Notes under the pieces: model-generated
Seen by the model: only the letters and a program-made list of their open reading frames with translations
What the model was told of the DNA's origin: nothing
The model's database searches: none
Origin: Oreocharis arfaki
Taxonomy: Eukaryota; Chordata; Aves; Passeriformes; Paramythiidae
Direction of reading: 5' to 3'
DNA: 64,000 nt
Assembly: GCA_013398015.1 (NCBI GenBank)
Contig: VZRR01007717.1
Coordinates: 356,408-420,407 of the forward strand
Shown: piece by piece, positions 22,213-32,763 of the stretch
Numbering within the stretch: position 1 is the stretch's first letter
Layout of the letters: each line of letters begins with the position of its first letter
Translations under genes and position numbers: made by a program

Positions 22213-25200
22213 AGGATAGTACTTTTCATTATTTTCGTTCACTTTTATTTTAAAAAGTGTTTCAAATCATTAGAATAATAGTTGCTTTAAGCTTACTTGT
22301 CTTTTTAGAAGATTCAAACTTGGTTTTTGCATGCTGGCACTGCATTTTTAATGCAAGGAATATATAAAATTAAATTATGATCATTCACCCTACAGGCAAC
22401 CACTAATTTTTGGCTTCAGCTCTGCATTTCTGCATATATCTGATAGGTGTTACCACATGCAAAAGAAGAGACATTGATGTTTAAAAGGAAAAAGCCTTTA
22501 TATTTAGAAACTCTCAGACAGCTTTGTTACTGTCTGCATAAGAGTACTGAGGAAGAACCAGATGTTTAAATGGTCAGCTTTGAACTATATAAAATATCAT
22601 ATACCTGTCTGGGATTCAATCCTGACCTCACTGAACCGAATAAAAATTTTTTTGGTAATTAACTTAAAAATGTATTTCTTCTCTGTCAGTTTGTTGCCTG
22701 AAATCTAACAGATTCATCTTGAACAAATGCTCTCATTTTAGAGACACAACAATTTGCACTTGTAAACTTACACATAAATGCAGATTCTATACTTAGTTAA
22801 AATTCAATGAAAGCAGCTGCTTCAGACATGGTGAGCTCAAGGTTAAAGCCATATTGCATTGTATGAGACATTTGGATGAGGCATTTGCTGTGGAAAAAAT
22901 GTGAGAGAACATAAAAAGTACAAATTCCAGTTTAAAATAACACTGAGCTTTATTCCCTTGTGATAACCATACTGGAGGTTATAATACAAATCTGAGTGAG
23001 TTTGCGTATTGAATAAGACCATCTTTAATCGGCCATGGGTAAAAAAAGGTATCAGTGGAAGAGTCAAGGCAATTTGAATTGCAGGAGCAATTTACATTTC
23101 TGATCTGAGTCAATTTCTTGTATGGTAATTTTATTGTAATGGCTTTTACCTTAGAGGAATACAACCTATAGCATTATGTAACCCAGAAACCTCAAAATTT
23201 CAAAAAGAAAGCCATAGAACTATTGATCTGGGGGGACAAAGCATTTTCTCCTTTTTCTTTCTTCCAGAAAGGGAAGGATAGAATTTTATATGAATACAAA
23301 AGGAACTTTTGCTGTTCATACAGTCATTACCCTTCTAAAAGAACACCAGCCCAATACTTGTATTCAAGCAACTGTAATCTCATTTTCCACTTCACTTAAT
23401 ATGGAAGATTTTAATAGGAAAATGTGCAGTAAGTACTGCTTCATAACCAGCATAATACAGTTTCAAAATAACTGCCCCCCAAGAGTGCAGAACTTCATTG
23501 GTATCAAATAGCTGAAACGATATGAGAGTGACTTACTAAGATAAAACATGGAAGATATAACCTAAATATTGTGCCGTGTCATTTCTCTCAGAGGTCACCT
23601 GCATGCAGATGCCCTGAAGTGGAAGTGCAGCTTCACAACAGCAGAAGGCAGTGGAGCTCAGCAAGAGCTGCCAGCAGCAACTGGTGCTGCTGTTACACCA
23701 CAGTGAAACCCTACCCCAAAATGCACATCAGCAAAGGAATCACAATACCCTCCACATGCATTGTGTGTCAGGGTAGTATGTGCATTTTACAAAGTTTGCT
23801 AAGTGTTTGTTGACAAATTCTCATTAAAGGCTAAAGTATTGTATAGTTCATATGGCAGGTGTACTCCAGCTGCCTTTACTGACTTGAGCAAAGCAATTTA
23901 CATAGTAACTGTGCTTGACTCAGTATGACAGATGTGAGCATTTCCCTCTGCTTTAACCTGTTAGTACTTTAGGAAATATTTTAAAAATATCCATGTTATG
24001 CACAAAATAGAAACCAAATACATTACACAGACTCGCCTCCTTTATTAAGGGGGCTCTCTCTCCATCACTCAATTGACAGTACATACTATTTGTTTATCTT
24101 CTAGATCCTAGGACTTTGTTTTCAGTTAGAGATTGAACCTAAAAAGTAGCCTGAAAATGAATCTTTCTTGTAAGAGGAGTTACAGTCTTGAAGAACACAG
24201 TATCACATGGAAATGCATGTAAGAGAAGCTCTGGGGAGGCATGAAAATATTAAGAGGAATTGTAAGTAGAAAGATGTGATATCTTTACAAATAACTAGGC
24301 AGGGCCAGAAGTCAATAACAGAGATGAAAATCAAGTGTTCCTAATTCCAATATTAGGAAAAAAGAAAAATCTGCAGAAGATAGGTATTCAAAATTTACAG
24401 CTATTTTGAAGTTAGGTTATAAGAAGTTAGAATAAAGCTTTGATGTATAAAATCTCAAAATAATATTAATAAAATTTTCTCAAAACTGGCAAAAGCTGTT
24501 TCTTGGACTAATAGCCTAAAAGTGCAAAAGCAAAAGGATATATTTCCAAAATGGTTTAAAGACTTAAGTGTTTTTTCCCATGGAAGTGATAATGTAGAAT
24601 TAAATGTCTTCGTTATCCCGTTTGTTGTATGTAGAGGATTAAGAACCAGTAGAATAGGATTCACAGAACTCAGTATCCTCTGCATAGACTTACCACATTG
24701 GGCCTCAAATAAGCAGCAGCAGAAGAGCATCTGGTACCTAAATCCTACATGTTGTGGAGTACCAAGAAGCTTAGTGTTGTTTAGATTTAGGTTCTGCTCA
24801 TGCCTGAAAGTCAGAAGTTACAGCTGGGAGGGCAGAGCTGGTGAAAGCTCAATATGATGAGACCAGGCATGAACTGAGTAGCTGTTTCCCAGACATTGTG
24901 TTGGAACTTTGCTCCAGAAGCACCAGTCCATTTAACCTCAGGATAAAGTAGGTACAAATGTGGAAATATTCTAAATAAATCATTTTGAAGTGAAGAGAAA
25001 GGACAATTTAAAACTAAAAATGTGCATAGTTAGACTTTTTTGTGTCTCCTGCTTTTTTTCATTTACTTCAAATTCAGTACTTAACACTGTTTTGTTTCTG
25101 TTCCAGAAATGAAAAATTCCGTCTTGTTTTATTCCCTTGACCCTGCATTTATTAAACAGCAGGTTATATACCAACCTCTGTTTGTCCACATCAATGATCT

Positions 25201-25430
25201 TATTGGTTAATGGCTCCAAGTGGATGGACGGCTGGGCTACTGTAAGCTGTTTGGCACAGTTTGCTGTGTGCTGACTTGTCAGCATCAGTACTCCTTTGCA
25301 TTAGACTGAAGTATCAAGTAATAAACTATTTACATTCTGCTCTCATCCTATCTCCTAAGGGGTGTTCCCTTGAAGAGATGAAAAAATTGATTTTTCTCTG
25401 TCCAGTAGTTTTCATCTTATACTTGTGTTG

Positions 25431-25477
25431 CTTAAGTACCATTCTTAAGCACCTAGCTACCTAAGTTCTTAAGTACC
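25431..25477 (+). repeat. Three close copies of CTTAAGNACC
   Basis: CTTAAGTACC occurs at 25431-25440 and 25468-25477, and CTTAAGCACC at 25444-25453, with CTACCTAAGT-type variants between them. It is a short, irregular local repeat. Confidence 0.7.
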
Positions 25478-28400
25478 TAAGTTTCCATTGAAACAAGAAT
25501 TGTCAAAAATGAAAGAGCTTTTGCTTTTTCTGGTAGTGTTTTGATTTGAAGTTTATTCTGTTTTCACAAGATATTCCAGCAATAGGTCTTAAAGCAAGAC
25601 AGTACAAAAATTCAATTGAAGGACAATTTGAGTAACATACTAGAGTTCAGGTAAGTGAAGAAGGCCCAGAATTTCTCATTAAGCTGTGATGAGCTCGAGT
25701 AAGAATTATCTTGATTACACACTTTTTTGATATAAGGATGACTTTAGAAAGCTGGGTTCAGTTAGGCTGAGTTACGCTAGACATGTATGTAGAGTTATAT
25801 GGAGGGGTAACGGATGCATTGCGAGCAGGGACTCTTTGCTGCTCTTGGACGTGACAAGACTGCTGCATCTTCATCAAAGAAGGAGGCTCTAGCCTACATT
25901 TCAGTAGTGTGAGATAATTTCAGTGCATTTAATTTTCAGCTGGTTTCAGAATTGAAGCAATTATTTTCACAAAATTTATTTTCATTCTTCTGCCAAACGT
26001 AAGATCATATGAAGATTGTCCATGTAGATTTAATAAACATTGTTCAAATATATTTATTCACTCAGTTTTCCTTTTTAAAGCTAAACTTTAAAGCAGTAGG
26101 CAGCATGACATGTCAAATACTTATTTTTTATATAGCTAACCCAGAATATTTTCTCTCACTGTGCTTTGCTTTGATTTTCAGTTAAATCTCTTCCAAACTT
26201 TGTTTTGGAGTTATTCTTGCATGCAACTGTCCAAAGCAGAAAGGAGAGAAACTCCTTCTAGCTTATCTTCCTCATTTTTTAAACTCAAAATGAAAAATAA
26301 CACAGTAACACAGCTAAGAAAAAACTAGTTCCCATTCTCTTTTTCGGACCCTAGCTTTTGTCTAGAGCTGTTTTGATAGGTGTTCTTATATTTTCCTTTT
26401 TTAAAAATTTAAATAGGATAAAAAGATAATTAGAGAATTATTCATGTGTTTGAGGTAGTGAAATGTTCTAGGATTTGAATTATTTAAATTATATGAAGTC
26501 ACAAGTGCAGAAAATAACTTTAAACTATTGTAATTACTGAACATTGAATCAAAAATCATACTCCTTAAGTTTGTCCAACACAGCCTTTTCTCTGGCATAG
26601 TTTATATTGATTTTTCTGTAGAGAAAAAAAGTAGATTACAGGGAAAAATAATAATCGTATCTAGGTGGTTAGTATTTAACCTTTATCTAGCACATAGATC
26701 AGAACAAGATGAGAAAAGTAAGACTACATGTACATCGAACATTTTGTATTTGCTGCTGTCTTTTTCTCATTGGCAAATTTAATTATTGTTCAATTAACAT
26801 CATCCTCTAAATCATTACTAAATACATGAATTATGCTTGTTTTCGTATTGTGTCCTTGTATCAGCATATTAATTTCTGTGCATTTGCCTAGCACAAAGAA
26901 AATGTACTCCCTTTTCCTATACTGATAATGAGGCTGTGTTTCCTTTCTGTCCCCATGAATTTCCTATACTGGATAGTTATATGAGTTTTGTTCAGATATA
27001 CTTCCCTTTCTGAATGTCAGAAGAGACATACAAACTTAGTTTGGCTTTCTCTGCTTGACAAATGTCTGCTAGCTTTTTTCCTTGGATACTTTCAGTCAGA
27101 AAGAGATAAAATGGTTTCAAAAATCTAGCAAATCTAGATAAGTCTTTCAGTAGTCCCTTTACTATGTCAGCAGCTCTTTTGAGTTTGGGCTTTAGATACC
27201 CGTTTTTCAGATAATTTTGTCATATCCAATCCTCAGCTATTTTAGACAAGCACGCCATACCATCACTTTTATAAGTAAGCACAAACCCTTGCTATTCCTA
27301 CTGAAAAACTCTATCAGAAAACTTTTAGTAGCCAGAAACAGTCCTATAGTTTACAACCTAGATATACCTTTGAGCATCTTAACCACTGGTTATTCTGTCA
27401 GCAGTATCTACAGGAGTTTTTTCCTAATGTATCATTCACAGCAAGCATCTCTTTCATGTTGCTAGGCCAAAAAAAATGACAGACATCTACTCTAATATGG
27501 ATCTTTCCCTTGCTTATTCTAATAACCTTCCCCTACAATTTCTCTGTTTTCTGTCTTAAATCCACTGTATTGGTTCTTATGAATATATGAAGTAATCTTA
27601 ATTCTCTGCATTTCAGGCTTGATTCTAATATTGACCTAAGTGTGCTATTTTGAAAAAAAAAAGCTAATATCTGCTAGTGTTCGAGAGAGGGAAATGGCAG
27701 AATTAAATCTGATTAGAAAAAAAAAATGATAGTTTATTGGGGAGAATTATTATTTTGAACAAAGTCTTGGATTCTTCTTACACAAAGAACTGTGGTGAAC
27801 AAAAAAATTCTGCAGACAAAACCTGCACTCCCTCACAAAACCAAAATTTGGAAGCAAGGCAATTAGATAAAAAGAAACGATGAAGTGCATAATGAAAGCA
27901 GTTGCTTCTAATATTAGTTCTTCTCTCTCAGTTTTCTCATCAAAACTCTAAATTTTTCCACTTTTCAACCACCACTTTATTTTCATACAAGTCATTTGTT
28001 ACCCTTAAATTCTAGAAAGCTGGAACAGGGAATGCGTGACGATACAAGTAAACAAAAGGCTTTAAAATTGTGCTCGGAGTCAGTCAGAGTGGTGAGATTA
28101 TAGCGATCAGTTTAGTGAGATGCACATTTTCATTTTATCTGGGGAAATAATAACACTGCCATTATGCAAATCAATGACTTAGAACCACTCAGAGCACAGA
28201 CAGGGGATGGTGTGAGAAGTACTTGCCCTGATACAGAGAAGTAAACAGCCCAGCATTTTAAAGTGAAGTGACAGGGGAATGATTTTCCAAAACTGAGCTG
28301 TGACTGTTACTTCATAAAAAAAGCGTTTTGGATTGTTATTTTCAAACTTTATGTGTCATACAAGATTTAAAAAGCAGATGTGTCCCAAGAAGGTCATGTA

Positions 28401-28850
28401 AGTGGANCTTTGCACAACCGAGGAGATAATCTAGTGAAGACACTGGGTCCTGCAACATGTTTTCATCCACAGCTGTGTTAGTTTCCGTTCATTATGTTAC
28501 CTGTGAAATAAGTAAACTGCATTGAAAAAAGTTACAGTTGTTGTGTGGTGGTGAGTGGTGTTTTGGGTTTTTTTTTTTTAAAGACAGATCCACTGTCTTT
28601 TTGAGTGGACTTTCTTCAAGGTGAAAAGAGAAAATTGAACACAAACAAATATGTAAAATCTGGCAGTCCCCACACTTAGCAGCCTGGCTGGCACAATGGT
28701 TCCTGAGCATGTTGGCTGGCTTCCCTTATCTGCTGAAGCACTCCTCCCTCTGCAAACAATGAAAAGGAATCTTAAGCCAGATTGTCTCTCTTCTCCCAAG
28801 AGCAAGATAAGAGGGAAAGTATATGTATGGGGGATGACTGGAGGTGTAAG

Positions 28851-28885
28851 GAGCTTCTGTGTGCATCCCTTGCACACAGAAGCTC
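28851..28885. repeat. Perfect inverted repeat, 15-bp arms, 5-base loop
   Basis: GAGCTTCTGTGTGCA (28851-28865) is followed by TCCCT and then its exact reverse complement TGCACACAGAAGCTC (28871-28885). The arms have no mismatch and the symmetry does not extend further apart from a possible G-T pair. As RNA it would make a stable stem-loop, but it is too short for a typical microRNA precursor. Confidence 0.95.
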
Positions 28886-30052
28886 TGCTGAAACTATGAA
28901 GCAGATCTGTTTGTACTTCTGTTTCACCAGAGGACTAGTGGCTGTGTTTTCTGTAGTCACCAGGGGTTCTTCCCTCTCAGCACACCTTCATCACACTGGA
29001 GAACTCCTTTCGTATTCAGACTTTGGGGTTTATGTGTTTAATAAATGCTCCCAGAAGTTAAAGCAGATGTTAGAGATTTGGTTTTTTGCTTTTCACTTTT
29101 TCTTCCTGTATTTAGCAACCTCTTTTGTCAGTCTACTCTTCAGAGAAACTATCTTTGCACACGGGTCACTTCTAAATGCAGCCCCAGTGGGAAGCAGCTG
29201 AAGGCAGCAAGGCATGACTGCACACTGCTTATCTGCAACGGAAGGAAGGTCATTTCTTTGCTCTTAGGTCAGACCTAACAACCAGTTCTCTTTCTCACTC
29301 CTTCTGGTCATGACACAGTGGGTGGGGTTGTTACAAAATTACTGTTAATGTGGAAATTTTTAGAGGACAGAGCCAAATGCCTCCTATAGCTGTAAGTCTT
29401 CAGTTCAAATTTCAAAGACAGAGCATAAACACACAGCAAAACAAAAGGGAGCTCCACAAATCTGCCAAATTTAAGGAAGTTATTGTCAAACAGGTGGTAA
29501 CTAAGACATTTTAAATACAGGACCCATTTATCTCACCAGGAGTTGTAATTCTAACTCAGCCAGTCAGAGCAATATGTCCCATAAAAAGTATTGTGGGTGG
29601 TTTTTTCCCCTACTCATTTGCATGGTCTTAAGGGAGGCAGAACAGATATCCACCTGCTGGTAAAATGTAAAACACAGACAAACTGCATTCTTAAAATCTC
29701 CCTGCCACCTTTTAAAAGTTGTTTCAGTTTAACTCATTCTCTCAGGAATTAATTCTCTGAGAAGAAAAAAAAGGCATGTATCCATTATTTTGTGAGTATT
29801 TAAAAAGATTTGTGCGGGATAGTTCCTACTCTCATATATCCTGAGATATTTACAAATTCTTGGAAAACAATCACAAAAGAGCTAGTACTATTACTACTTG
29901 TATGTTGCTAATCTCTTTAAAATGTGATAGTGTATATAACACAAGAAAAAACAACAGAGATAGAAATGACAAGATAAAATTTAGAGCAAAAAATGTTCAA
30001 CTTTTTGTAATCAACATGATTTCTACTGCTGGCAATCACCAGACTTCTAGGG

Positions 30053-30079
30053 TGAAGTACACCCTAGGGGTGTACTTCA
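30053..30079. repeat. 27-base palindrome, 12-bp arms
   Basis: TGAAGTACACCC (30053-30064) pairs exactly with GGGTGTACTTCA (30068-30079) around a three-base centre, TAG. Part of the same sequence is seen nearby as AGGGTGAAGTAC and CAAGGTAC, so it may have arisen by a local template switch. Confidence 0.93.
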
Positions 30080-30335
30080 AGGTACAAAGAAGGACTAGGG
30101 GCTCATTCCATTAATCTCATCCATTAAGTATTTTAGGTGACAGAGGGTAACCCATGAAAACATAGGCAATAGATGAAAGATAAACTGGTGCAGTGTAGCT
30201 TGTCAGTAGAAAGGCCTTCAGACAGTATACTGACTTCTTGAACTAAAGAATGCATAGTCAGGATCTCTTTGCCATACAAGCTAAGATGGAGTTGTTTCAA
30301 GATCCCAAACCAAACATAGCAGGTGTGTTCTCACA

Positions 30336-30377
30336 TTAATTTGTGTCCTCAGCTAATCGACGTTAATTTGTGTCCTC
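30336..30377 (+). repeat. 15-bp direct repeat
   Basis: TTAATTTGTGTCCTC occurs at 30336-30350 and 30363-30377, a period of 27. The second copy lies just upstream of the polypyrimidine tract of the exon-like stretch at 30395. Confidence 0.85.
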
Positions 30378-30394
30378 TTCCATTTGTCTTGCAG

Positions 30395-30568
30395 AGAGTA
30401 CCACAAAAGTTTCCAGAAAGTTACCTGAAAAGAACCTCAAAAACCTCTGAGCAAACACTGGCACTGCGTGCCTCCAAATTCTGTACTCATCCCACCAAGT
30501 ACTATTTTCCTTATAGAAACCTGTACCCTGCAAGAAGTGTCAAGGGTCAGTTACTGCAGCCTTTGTAA
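30395..30568 (+). other. Exon-like open stretch, weak candidate
   Basis: A pyrimidine-rich tract ending TTTGTCTTGCAG (to 30394) is a good splice acceptor. The following phase-0 frame stays open for 57 codons to a TAA at 30566-30568, starting RVPQKFPESYLKR and including FCTHPTKYYFPYRNLYPARS. The composition looks more protein-like than most frames in this window. No clear splice donor follows (AAGG/GTCAGT near 30543 is weak), so it would be a last exon. I do not recognise the protein. A chance open frame behind a chance acceptor remains quite likely. Confidence 0.18.
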
Positions 30569-32106
30569 TTGTCTTTAGTGTTTAATACAAAGGCAGGCTA
30601 TTGAAGATACTTGGTATATTTTCACAAACTGCCATAGTTGCCAGATACCACTTGATGTCTGAAATCACAGGGTGTTCTTGTGACTCCAGAAGTCCTCAGG
30701 AACCATCAGTTCTTGGTATTACATTGCAGAATAAACTTATATGTTCTGTGTGGCTTACTCCCCCTTTTGCGTCATTCATGCTCAGTGCAATTATACTGCA
30801 GGATTTTTTAAGTGGAAAACTCAGTGAATGCCAGGGTTTAGGACAGAAAAGTAATTCAGATTTCAAAGACTTTTTAAAATTTAAGTTTTTAATATTTTTT
30901 TTTTGAGGGGCAAGGAGGCAAGGTAAGATCATGTGCAAGTAAACCTGTGAAATGAACCAAATTCTGCAAAACTTGGCAAGGAATTGCTACTTTTAGCAAG
31001 GTTTTGAACACATGTTAAACCACAGTGCTCTGCTTTGAGGAGATAGTGGATTCATAATAACTCATTCCTACCACTTTTTCTTTTAAGCATGACACTTGAA
31101 TACTGCAGCCCAACTGAAGGTTGATAACAATCAGACTTACATCAGTGTCACTGCACTAACCTGAGGAATGTGATAAACATGCACACAGGGCTCTGAAGGC
31201 ACTGTCAGTCTAGTCCAAAGCTACTGAAGCCTCCCAGAACCAGAACTAGGCAGATATCTCAGAAACAGTATTTTCCTGTTCTTTAATTGCTAAGCCAGAT
31301 CAAACTGGCACCATTCAGAGCCAACTTTGATATTCTTCATCATTGGCAACAGATGGAGTAAAATAGTTGGGAAGCAAAGCCCATAATCTTATGTTTTCTT
31401 AGGCAGTAGAGATTTCTCTCAAACTACATCTGCTTCCTCATCCATTACATTGAGGCTTGAAGGTAGAGGTGGGTTCTCCATGCACTGGAAGACTCCAAAG
31501 AGTTATACACATTTCCCAAAGGGTCATGCATAATGACCCATGCGGACACTTCCTCCTCGTGCATGACCTCGACCACTGGACCATAGTTAGTTTTGGGAAG
31601 TAACAGAAGATAATGTGAATGTTAGAGTACTTTAAGATGAAGGAAAATGCTGGTAAAATACAGCTAGGATTTGAGGTTTTTTGAGATTAGTGGGGGGGTA
31701 GCAGAGGAGGTAACCAGCCTCTTAGTCCTTACAGCGAAAGGACTGCTGACTTACTGAGAGGGTGAGTTTGCGTTAAACTTGAGCCTCCCAAAACAAATTT
31801 GTTTGAACATGAGTAAGATAATTCATCAATAATAAAACTATATATATATGCCTCCCTGTTCATTGAGTTCTGGGATTTCAGTAAAAAAAATCTTATTTTA
31901 ATGAAAAAATCAATTTTCTTGCATATGGGAATGTAAATTTGAACACAAGTAATTAAAATACAGAAATTAATATTCTCTATTTTCTGATGCGCACATGCAA
32001 GATAAATATATGACAACTAATAAATATATGCCTAGCCAGGCAGATATTCATAGAGGGCATTTTAATTTCTAACCTTTACTTTTGCCTCTCATCTGGTTTT
32101 ACTAAG
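30569..32106. other. Unique AT-rich DNA
   Basis: No gene or repeat family is recognised. A small perfect inverted repeat GGGTCAT/ATGACCC (31521-31539) lies in a slightly more CpG-containing patch at 31520-31580. Confidence 0.45.
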
Positions 32107-32109
32107 TGT

Positions 32110-32140
32110 CACGATCCGCTCACACAAAGCGGGTATCGTG
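32110..32140. repeat. Hairpin at the LTR 3' end
   Basis: CACGATCCGCT (32110-32120) pairs with AGCGG (32128-32132) and ATCGTG (32135-32140), with a two-base bulge and a seven-base loop. It sits three bases from the LTR terminus in the U5 end of the sense (minus) strand. Confidence 0.9.
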
Positions 32141-32404
32141 ATGGTTCGTTAACTGGGATCTCAGAGCACAAAAGAAACAGGGAAAAGTATTTTTTAGTTC
32201 AAATCAGGACAACGTGTTTATTGTGCCTACGCACTGTATTGCGATAGAGAGGGAGAGATACAGGAAACAAAGGATAGCGAGAAAAAGATGGAGCGGGGGG
32301 AGGGTTATAGCTACCAACGGCGAGGCGGAATCTTCTTGATTGTTCGGCAACGGATCCATCTTCTTCCGTGGGGGGATCCCAAAAGGGATCTTCTCAGAAA
32401 GTCT

Positions 32405-32476
32405 CTTTATAGTCTTTTCGAAAGTGAGGGGCAAATGGCCAAGAGATTTCAAGAGCGAGGGGCAAACAGCCAAGAG
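32405..32476 (-). promoter_or_regulatory. LTR promoter: TATA box with upstream direct repeats
   Basis: In the minus-strand LTR the TATA box (TATAAAGA, about 32412-32405) is preceded upstream by two 20-bp direct repeats. Plus-strand GAGGGGCAAATGGCCAAGAG lies at 32426-32445 and GAGGGGCAAACAGCCAAGAG at 32457-32476, period 31, two mismatches. Duplicated elements immediately upstream of TATA are the usual form of a retroviral U3 enhancer. Confidence 0.65.
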
Positions 32477-32763
32477 GTAAGAGAGCAAAGCTTGTTGTCC
32501 TGATTTAATGGCTCAGAACAGGTACAGAGGACAGAGCATACTACGCCGTTCCTGCCACCTTGGTAGCAGAACCGACACAGTCCACCACAAACTGTACTCA
32601 GGAGTGTGAACCAGTTCAGGCACAACGTGCTTGGCAGGGCTTCCACCTTGGCCAGGCCCAAACTTGTGTAAAGTCCTTTTCCCCCCTTGAGGTGGGGAGA
32701 TTCAGTCTCAGTCCTTCTAGATGATCATGAGACAGATGAAGGGTCTTCGGACCATCTCTTACA

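Larger units (their letters stand above)
22213..30394. other. Long unique AT-rich block
   Basis: About 8 kb in which I recognise no transposon family and no exon. It contains short local repeats (listed separately), a single undetermined base at 28407 and numerous short open frames without recognisable domains. It may be intronic or intergenic. Confidence 0.45.
32107..32763 (-). mobile_element. Complete solo LTR with 5-bp target duplication
   Basis: This is a 657-bp LTR in minus orientation. It runs from TGTAAGAGATGG at 32763 to ATCGTGACA at 32107, with TG...CA ends. The flanks carry an exact 5-bp duplication, CTAAG at 32102-32106 and 32764-32768. Minus-strand signals are in the right order: a U3 with two 20-bp direct repeats, a TATA box (GACTATAAAGA, about 32415-32405), AATAAA at 32222-32217 and a short U5 ending in a hairpin. 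No internal retroviral DNA is present, so this is a solo LTR left by recombination. A 5-bp duplication fits ERVL or some ERV1 families. The open frames here (up to 95 codons) are LTR sequence. The family name is not certain. Confidence 0.9.

Noticed and set aside
31521..31539. GGGTCAT/ATGACCC inverted repeat
   Set aside because: Seven-base arms are expected by chance in a window of this size.
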